Shown: piece after piece, positions 57,151 through 64,000 of the stretch
Layout: each line of letters starts with the position of its first letter
How positions within the stretch are numbered: the first letter of the stretch is position 1
Assembly: GCA_036925085.1 (NCBI GenBank)
Contig: JAUPFP010000001.1
Coordinates: forward strand, 12,105,854-12,169,853
Source: Brachycybe producta
Lineage: Eukaryota; Arthropoda; Diplopoda; Playtdesmida; Andrognathidae
DNA length: 64,000 nucleotides
Direction: 5' to 3'
Position numbers and translations under genes: made by a program
Notes under the pieces: generated by a model
The model's database searches: none
The model's input: the letters and a program-made list of their open reading frames with translations, nothing else
What the model was told of the DNA's origin: nothing

Positions 57151-57783
57151 ATGGCCTGCTTGCAATGGAACTGTCGGGGTGTGCGGGCACGCTGTGATGC
57201 CTTGCGGGTCCTTCTTTCTCGCCATAACCCGGTGGTTTGTGCCCTGCAGAAAACTTGTCGCAGGGGGCTCTATGTGCAACGTGGTTTCTCTGTTTACTGG
57301 CATGATAATTGTGTGGGGTCGGTGAGAGGTGGTGGGGTGGCTCTTTTGGCTCGGAATGATTGTTCTCACTTGCAGGTGCCTCTAGTTTCTTCTTTCCAAG
57401 TGGTGGCTGTGCGGGTGGCATTGCCGTTCCTTCGTTACGGTTTGTTCCCTGTATTTACCCCCTCAGGAGGGTGTTCGGGCAGCAGATCTTGTTGAACTTC
57501 TGCACCAGTTGCCGACTCCCTTCATTATTATGGGAGACTTCAATGGCCATAGCCCTCTATGGGGCAGTGCCACCCTCAATCGCCAGGGTCGGGTTCTTGA
57601 GGGCTGGCTGACTTCTAGTGATGTGGTGTTGCTGAACATGGGTTCTAGAACTTGTTTTCATGCGGCTACCCATAGTTTTTCCTGCCTGGATTTGACCTTT
57701 TGCTCTTCGGGGTTAGCTTCCCGCCTGTCTTGGCGTGTGCTGGATGAGCTCTGGGGCAGTGACCATTTTCTGGTGCGGGTGTA
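57151..57783 (+). pseudogene. I/Jockey-like LINE endonuclease, broken
   Basis: Begins MACLQWNCRGVRARCDALRV, then VVCALQKTC (catalytic Glu position changed to Lys), GGGVALLARN, a frameshift, FIIMGDFNGHSPLWGS, FSCLDLTFCSS and WGSDHFLV. This is the standard order of a LINE AP-type endonuclease. The Glu to Lys change and the frameshift make it inactive. Confidence 0.8.
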
Positions 57784-58299
57784 GATCTTGGTGTCCATCC
57801 AGCCTTCTCATCCTTCCTGCCGGCGGTATTTGTTTCGTCTGGCGAACTGGGGCTTGTATGTGCAGCACCTGGCTTTTTCTGACCTCCGGGGGTTTCAGGA
57901 TGTGGATGGTGCTGTGCAACATTTCAGTGAGCAAGTCACACATGCTGCTAGGGCAGCTATCCCTTTATCATCAGGGGCCCCCGGCGTGTTCGTGTTCCTT
58001 GGTGGTCAGATGAGTGTCGGGTTGTTATCCGTGATAAAAAGCGTGCCTTGTGGCTGTTCCAACAGCAGCCCACTCATCCTCATATGCTGGCCTTCTTTCG
58101 TGTGCGGGCGGTGGCTCGGAGAGTGGTCAAATTGTGTAAACGCCAATTTTGGGAACACTTTATGGCAACCTTGAATAGGTCTACCCCTGCTGGCATTGTC
58201 TGAGACCATGTGTGGCATGTTTCCGGGGCATTTGTTCTCCGGCCAGTGCCTTGTTTACTGATTCATTGCTCTCCTGTTCTTCAGTCCGCTGATGTCGCT

Positions 58300-59413
58300 G
58301 AGGCCTTTGCAGAGTCTTTTGCAGCAGTGTCTGCTTCCGCACACTATCATCCTGATTTTATGGCACAACGGCACCTGCTGGAGCCACCACTTGATTTTTC
58401 TGGTGGTCCCTCCAATTTGTGTAATGTGGACTTTACCTTGGCCGAGCTGCAGGCTGCATTAGCGACTACTCGGGACTCGGCAGCGGGTCCAGATGGCATT
58501 TACTATGTCATATTGAGGAATCTTCCTCCTTCAGGCCAGGCTTTTCTCCTTGACTTGTTTAACTGGATTTATCATTCGGCCTCTTTTCCAGTGGCCTGGC
58601 GTGAAGCAACTGTCCTCCCCATTTTAAAGCCTGGGAAGGATCCCGGTTTTGTTGCTAGTTATTGCCCTATTTGCCTTACTAGTTGTGTGTGCAAGCTCTT
58701 TGAGCATCTGCTTAGCTGTCGCTTGATGTGGTGCCTGGAATCTTTGGGGAAGCTGCATCCATTGCAGAGTGGTTTTCGACAGTTCTGGTCCTCTGTTGAT
58801 CCTGTGGTTCGCTTGGCAGATGCTTGCTAGGCTAGATTCCAGGCCCAGCACCACCTGGTTGTTGTGTTTTTTGACCTCGAGAAGGCTTATGACACTACGT
58901 GGCACTATGGTATCTTTCAACAGCTCCATAAATGGGGCCTCCGGGGCAACTTGCCATGTTTCATTCAGGCTTTTTTGCATGTGCGTCAGTTTCGTGTGCA
59001 TGTGGGTACAGCATTTTCATCATCTACCTTGCAAGTGAATTGCATTCTGCAAGGATGTGTGCTCAGTTGTGCACTGTTCGCTATAGCTATCAATGGGCTT
59101 TTGCATGTTACGGATAGTGTCAGTGCTTCGCTGTATGCGGATGATCTGGCTGTTTTATAGTTCCCATATGATGGTGGGCATGGAGCGGAGGCTTCAGCAT
59201 GTGCTTGATCGTGTGTATCAGTGGGCCCTTATGCAGGGCTTTTGTTTTTCTCCCTCAAAGACTGTCTGTGTACTTTTTGGCTGGTCCCGCCGGGTTGATG
59301 TTGACCCTGTTGTGCAGTTGGGTCCTTCCCATGTGCCTGTGCTTACCCAAGTACGGTTCCTCTGTCTCATTTTGATTCATGCCTTACCTGGGTGGCCCAC
59401 CTTACAGATTTGA
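58300..59413 (+). pseudogene. I/Jockey-like LINE reverse transcriptase, broken
   Basis: TTRDSAAGPDGIYYVILR, FPVAWREATVLPILKPGKD, ICLTSCVCKLFEHLL, FFDLEKAYDTTWHYG, LQGCVLSCALFAIAING (normally Q-G-S-V-L-S-P) and LYADDLAVL with the catalytic YADD intact. A stop at 58828 and a shift near 59160 interrupt it. RT copies element RNA at the nicked target. Confidence 0.85.
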
Positions 59414-59677
59414 AGACTCGGTGCCTTCAGGCTCTTAATCTTGTGCGTGCTGTGGGGGCGCTCATTGGGGGGCTGATTGTTTGGTCTTGCTTCGTTTGTA
59501 TCGGTCATTGGTACGTTCTAAATTGGATTATGGGTGTCAAGCCTATGGCTCAGCTACTGCTACAGTTCTCCGTATGCTGGATCCGGTTGACCACGCTGGG
59601 CTCTGGTCTGTGCTGGCGGCTTTCCGCACTAGCCCTGTGGATAGCTTGCATGCAGAATCTGGGAAACTTTCCTTGGG

Positions 59678-60818
59678 GTGTCACCGCCAATTTCTGCTTT
59701 TGTATTATGTGAGTCGTATGGGGGTTTGCCTGCTCACCCGGTGTTCCTGTGTGTCTTTGTCTTGGTTCCCCATCGGCATGGTGTGTTCCAGATTGCCTGT
59801 TCACCTTTTGGCCTCAGAGTGCAAGTGGCACTGGATGACCACCTGCAGGTCCAGTTTCCTCCTATTGAACCCAGTCTTTTGGGTCTGTTGCCCTGGGGTG
59901 CACCGTCTGTGGGTATTATTGACTCTCTGCATGCTATGTGTAAACAGTCAGTGCAAGCAACCTTGTTCGTGCAGGGTTTTTGTGAAATTCGGGAGCGGTT
60001 TCCTGACTACGGTTGCCATTATACAGATGGTTCTAAATCTTCAGAGGGTGTGGGGTGTGCCTTTGTGGATCAGACTGCGTCCTATCAGTTTCGTTTGCCT
60101 CCTCTGGCAAGTGTGTATACTGCTGAGTTGTATGCTATCTACCAGGCCTTGCTGTATGTTTGCCGTTGCCGGGTTCCGTATCTTATTGTTACGGACTCTT
60201 TTAAGTGCAGTGGTGCAGCTGGAAGTGGTTTATCCATGCTGGGCTCTCTTGCAATAAATTAAGTTCGTTCTCCATGTGCTGCATTTGTGGGGTGTGCCCG
60301 TGGTTGTTTGTTGGGTGCCGAGCCATGTTGGTATTCATGGTAACACCCTGGCTGACCAGGCCGCTCGTGCGGCTGTGGTTGCTGGTGCACCAATGGTCCA
60401 GGCCGTGGCAGTGGTGGACCTTCGGCCACACTTCTGGCGTGCTGCTGTGGCTGCTTCTGATCGGTACTGGGGCCAGCCCCATGGTAATAAGCTGTATCAC
60501 ATCAAACCTCAACTTGGTGTGTGGGCTTCGTCATTTCGACGCTTGAGGCAGGAGGAGGTGGTCTTAGCCTGTCTGCGCATTGGGCATACACGGTTGACAA
60601 ATAGTTACTTGTTGGAGGATTCGGTTGTGCCTCAGTGTCCATGCTGTCGGGTTCCTCTTACTGTGGAGCACCTGTTGTGTGCTTGTGTGTGGACAGCACA
60701 CCTTCAGCAGTGGTTTGGCCTTGCTACTGGGTTAGTGGCTGTTCTGGGGGATAATATGACAGCCGTGGATTCCCTCATGGTGTTTTTGCATTTTAAAACT
60801 TTGTTTTCGCAACTGTAG
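59678..60818 (+). pseudogene. I/Jockey-like LINE RNase H and C terminus, broken
   Basis: HYTDGSKSSEGVGCAFVD, VYTAELYAIYQAL and YLIVTDSFKC carry the Asp, Glu and Asp of RNase H. A shift near 60250 leads to a second frame with VVVCWVPSHVGIHGNTLADQAAR (the late His/Asp). The end has CPCCRVPLTVEHLLCAC, a Cys/His motif of LINE ORF2 C termini. Presence of RNase H argues for an I-type clade. Confidence 0.8.
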
Positions 60819-61392
60819 ACCCTGGATGTGTGCAGGGTTTGGTCTCTCCCTTGCAGTGCCGTGTTGTATCCGTCGTGCCTTGGGGATTGCTTTGCCTCCC
60901 ATCTGTTAACTGTTGGGTTGGCTCCCGGGGTGGGTATGGGTGCCTGCGTTCTTCTGGGGTGTTTTGTTTTGGCTTGTTATGGTGGTGCCTGCTGGTGGTA
61001 TGGGCTTATGACTCACATTGGTGTTTGTTTTCTTCTTGTTGTGTGCTTGCTACTGCTTTGTGTGGGGCTTGTCTGGGTTAATCACTTGTATTGTATGTCC
61101 CGATATAACCTCGATGTTGCTGGGGACGTTAAGCAATTATAGGAGAATTTTGAAAAGGGTGTCAACAAGTGAGGAGGAAAGTCACCATGAGTTCGTAAAC
61201 CCACCAGATACATTTTTTCTGGAGTTTCTCGTAAAAACTTGGATGGAATGATGAAGTTAACTGCAGCTCAAGTGTTACAACATAGCCATTGTATTCAAAT
61301 GTTAAAAATCTGGAACAGGAGCCAATGAATATTCCAAAAAAGGTCTTCTCAAGGTACTCCCATCAATCATCAAATGTCAACATTGACAGGAA

Positions 61393-62276
61393 ATGAATGT
61401 AGAGATCGGTTACTCTAACTTGAGCCCTGAACCTTTATAATAAAGCATTCTACGGAGTCTCAATAAGTGGTACACTAGGGGTGAGTTTTTTTAAAGCTGC
61501 AGGGGAGAAAAGTTTTCTTTTCAATTGTTTTCAAGTTTTCTTCTTGCAGGGAAAGAAGAATAGGGGTGGATTAATAAAATGTTAACTCAATCCGGAAAAC
61601 CATCCTTATTTTAGCTTTCTATTTAACCTTTTTAAGAACTGAAGAAATTCAATGTGCTTAAAATGCTAAAAATCACTTTTTAAAGTTGCCATAATATTTG
61701 CAATTAAACTGCAATACATTGTTTAATTTAAATTAGTGTCGGTAAGATTTAATCAAAAATGAAAATGATTAAATCCAGTGGTAAAAAATCACTGAGTTTA
61801 AATCATTCATTAAATCTTGCTTTTAATTTTCATTTTTATTGGTTTTCAACTCAAATACAGTATAAGAAAACAGAAACAAGATTTGAATCAGAAAATAATT
61901 GACTGTGTTTTGAATAACTGTTTTATCTCAAGATTTTGATTGTTTTACCTTTTTCAGTTTTTTAATTAAAAACTGGCATAAAAATCACCATTTAATAAAA
62001 AATTTCAATTTAATACTAAAAATTTCAAATTAATACTAAAAATTCATGATTTAATAAAAAATAATGATTTTTAATAACCCTGCTTTAAATGTTTTGCATT
62101 ATTAAATAATTATTTTTTATTTCTATTCTATGGCTTGCATGAAATAGATAATCTTTCTCAACAATGTTTGTTGGCCCTGAAAAGGGCCATTGGTTCTGGC
62201 CCTGAAAAGGGCCGTTGGTTGGGGCCCTGAAAAGGGCCATTAATGTTTGCTCTGAAAAAGACTTTCTGTAGGACAT
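61393..62276. repeat. Histone-stem-loop repeat, copy B
   Basis: Longer copy of the family at 43522-44112, with extra AT-rich sequence in the middle. On the minus strand it carries three perfect histone-type stem-loops and then GAGAAAGATT, like a histone downstream element. Confidence 0.65.
62173..62238 (-). promoter_or_regulatory. Three tandem histone-type 3' stem-loops
   Basis: At 62173-62188, 62198-62213 and 62223-62238 the minus strand reads GGCCCTTTTCAGGGCC: a 6-bp stem with a TTTC loop. The period is exactly 25 bp. Two are preceded by ACCAA(T/C), the usual flank. In metazoan histone mRNAs this element binds SLBP and directs 3' cleavage. No histone coding sequence lies upstream on the minus strand. 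Confidence 0.7.
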
Positions 62277-62349
62277 TATGTTTCAGTCAGAATCAGCAAG
62301 AGGAACTCCATATGTTTCCAAGTCAGATTCCTCTTCTGTAGATGAGTGG

Positions 62350-62936
62350 TGTAACGAATTCAGCGATTGAATTCGTTCGTTATTTTGAATCACCCTGTAG
62401 AATAAGAAGTAATAACGGAGGTTCTCACCTCATGCTTGGGGGTGGCTGGGAGGCCATCGCGACGATGACTCCCTGCCCTCCAAGATGAGAACAATAGCCA
62501 AGAGGGTTGTATCGTTGATTTAATAGGACACATCCTAGAGAAATCAACGATGCAAAACTCTTGGACGTGAGAATCTTTTATGAAGTTATTATTAGAAGGA
62601 TCAACGAAGATCCTTCTTGATTGTTATATTTTATACATCTTATAGATGTCTTCGTTTTGCAATTAATGTAATTAATTAAAGGTCCTGGTGGTGTTCAAGG
62701 ATCTTGGACACACCTGGTGCCTTTGTGTTAGCAATCACATGTTTCATTGTAATATTTTGTATAAATATTGGACCGTGTGGATTGAGAGAGCAGACTGGTT
62801 ACATCTTACGAACTAGACACACCACTGATGCTCTCAATCCACAGCGAGTCGCTGTTTTTGAATAAAGTATCTTGTTGTAAATTTACATTCGATGTGTGGA
62901 CTTAGTTATTTTCTGGGGAGTGGGACTTTGCATTAC
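62350..62936 (+). mobile_element. 5' LTR of gypsy-type element at right edge
   Basis: 587 bp from TGTAACGAATTC to TTTGCATTACA. It has TATAAATATTGG near 62760 and AATAAAGTATCTTG near 62862 as a polyadenylation signal. The next bases, GTCGCCACAAAG, do not start TGG, so the primer-binding site is unclear. No second LTR in the window; the boundary rests on TG...CA ends and the gag that follows. Confidence 0.65.
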
Positions 62937-63130
62937 AGTCGCCACAAAGAAGATGATTCGACCAGCTAAGAAGGAAGCCTCCAGCAGCCACGTGTAAGAC
63001 GACATCTCTAGAATATTCTCTACCACAGGTCTCCTGAGGTACCGACCCTTGTGTCCCTGGTGGTTAAGTAGCAACACAGGAGCCAATAGACCGAAAGACT
63101 TAATCATCAACATCCATTCGACACTTCTAG

Positions 63131-64000
63131 ATGGCTAGCAGAGATCTCTCTACTAACCCTACGGAAACGGGGATGTTACAAAATGGTGGAGGTGCGGGGT
63201 ACCTCACTACAGATCCAGTAGAGAATACCAATGATGTCGGAGTTACACCAGGTGGTAAAGGAAAGAAAAGCAGACCAAAATCGAAGTCGAAGACACGGGA
63301 GAAGGACGATACAAACCAAATGGATGGAGAAGATCCACTTGAAGGTATCCTTCAAAATCTAAGTGCTGAAAGACGGGAGAGACTGATGGCCTGGTACGAA
63401 GCCCAGCAACCATCAGGATCGATGCAACTCCGGAGCGGGCGTGGTGTAAGTACAGTTCAGCGTCATACGGTAGTCCGAGAAATGGATACCGGAGTGGAGC
63501 CCTCGTCGGCCCACGCTAAATCTCAGCGTCATACAGTGATTCCTGGATTGGACACTGAAGGGGAGCCCTCGTCGGCCCACGCTGAAAACCTAAGACAGGT
63601 TAATGTATTCCAGATGCCGCTCATGCTGAAGAAGAGTGGAGGGACCCAGAGAGGTCGCCTACCTGAGACTCCTATTCGACGGAGAGAGAACCCGGACCAG
63701 CTAGAGGATGAAAGCCTAACAAGTGAGGATCCCAGCGTAGAAGAGCTGGAAGGAAATCCAATTTGCAATCGTCATCGGACCTGTGAGGAGCTGGATGGGA
63801 AGTACAAGAGTCTTCACCCACTCCGGAATCTGGAGACCTTCAAAGGATTGACGTCTGTATACACCTTTCTGGAGGACTACGAGAGTATCGCAGATCTGGA
63901 GGACTGGAGCAACGTCCACAAGACCTACTACCTACGTAAAGCGGTAGAAGGGGACGTAGTACGTTGGTTATCCAATTTCTACAAGGAGAATAGAGGAAAG
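63131..64000 (+). CDS. Gypsy-type gag, N-terminal 290 codons (runs off window)
   Basis: Starts MASRDLSTNPTETG at 63131, 195 bp after the LTR, and stays open to the last base. The N terminus is Lys/Ser-rich (KGKKSRPKSKSKTREKD). In the middle an internal near-repeat has QRHTVVREMDTGVEPSSAHA and then QRHTVIPGLDTEGEPSSAHA. The C-terminal part (ETFKGLTSVYTFLEDYESIA, LRKAVEGDVVRWL) looks like the start of a gypsy capsid domain. No stop or frameshift, so this copy may be young. Confidence 0.75.
   Translation, partial: MASRDLSTNPTETGMLQNGGGAGYLTTDPVENTNDVGVTPGGKGKKSRPKSKSKTREKDDTNQMDGEDPLEGILQNLSAERRERLMAWYEAQQPSGSMQLRSGRGVSTVQRHTVVREMDTGVEPSSAHAKSQRHTVIPGLDTEGEPSSAHAENLRQVNVFQMPLMLKKSGGTQRGRLPETPIRRRENPDQLEDESLTSEDPSVEELEGNPICNRHRTCEELDGKYKSLHPLRNLETFKGLTSVYTFLEDYESIADLEDWSNVHKTYYLRKAVEGDVVRWLSNFYKENRGK

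Larger units (their letters stand above)
57000..61141 (+). mobile_element. I/Jockey-like LINE with RNase H, 5'-truncated
   Basis: Starts inside the end of ORF1 (57000-57150) and includes all of ORF2 and a 3' end with GATATAACCTCGATGTTGC near 61100. It abuts the minus-strand CR1-like LINE. GC content is clearly higher than in the neighbours. Frameshifts break ORF2 at about 57450, 58000, 58830, 59160 and 60260. Confidence 0.8.

Noticed and set aside
56956..57421. Two 137-codon minus-strand ORFs
   Set aside because: Antisense to GC-rich LINE sequence whose plus strand has clear endonuclease motifs.

Overview
The window looks like a transposon-packed stretch of an arthropod (or other protostome) nuclear genome. 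It has spliced, intron-rich coding sequence, AT-rich spacers, solo LTRs, MITEs and at least five clades of retroelement. The one host gene I can support is a divergent ionotropic receptor (iGluR-related chemoreceptor) on the minus strand. Such receptors are a protostome family, which is the main clue to the organism. I cannot name a species.

Layout. (1) 1-190 holds a decayed gag zinc-knuckle remnant. (2) 947-32368 carries seven recognisable exons of the receptor, in minus-strand order 32.3k, 31.5k, 13.5k, 11.1k, 8.9k, 2.0k and 1.0k. Splice phases agree at every junction except one, between 8883 and 2219, where at least one exon is missing from my reading. Both gene ends lie outside what I could find. 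Its introns hold an RTE-type LINE with an uninterrupted 1033-codon ORF (3976-7077) behind a 21-bp tandem array, two MITE-like elements, an LTR fragment, and an R1/LOA-group LINE (13888-31054) bounded by a 14-bp target duplication. (3) Inside that LINE sits an 11.3-kb Ty3/gypsy element on the minus strand (17298-28555). It has a hairpin-rich leader, a long region of unknown ORFs after integrase, and a rearranged palindromic 5' LTR. (4) 35255-42057 is an internally deleted Ty3/gypsy-type provirus on the plus strand, with 1.1-kb LTRs, a 4-bp target duplication, remnants of gag and integrase, a broken envelope-like gene, and an extra ORF after the envelope. A solo LTR of the same family lies at 52457-53535. 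(5) 43.5-47.0 kb is a graveyard of DNA transposons (piggyBac-like, Tc1/mariner-like). (6) 47.8-51.14 kb is the most unusual segment: a tyrosine-recombinase gene with an N-terminal C2H2 finger (one frameshift), followed by a second TATA motif and an array of 124-bp units that each predict the same hairpins, with compensatory changes between units. (7) 53.6-61.1 kb holds a MULE-like remnant, a minus-strand CR1/L2-like LINE split by a solo gypsy LTR, and a plus-strand I/Jockey-like LINE. (8) 61.4-62.3 kb is a repeat (second copy at 43.5 kb) carrying three perfect histone-type 3' stem-loops in a 25-bp tandem. (9) 62350-64000 is a 5' LTR plus an open gag that runs off the window.

How the parts relate. 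Nesting gives an order of events: receptor intron, then R1-type LINE, then gypsy; separately, CR1-like LINE, then a solo LTR of that same gypsy family. Most element genes are broken. The exceptions are the RTE ORF, the truncated right-hand gag, the gypsy RT segment and the post-envelope ORF. Intergenic segments not listed are AT-rich with nothing I recognise.
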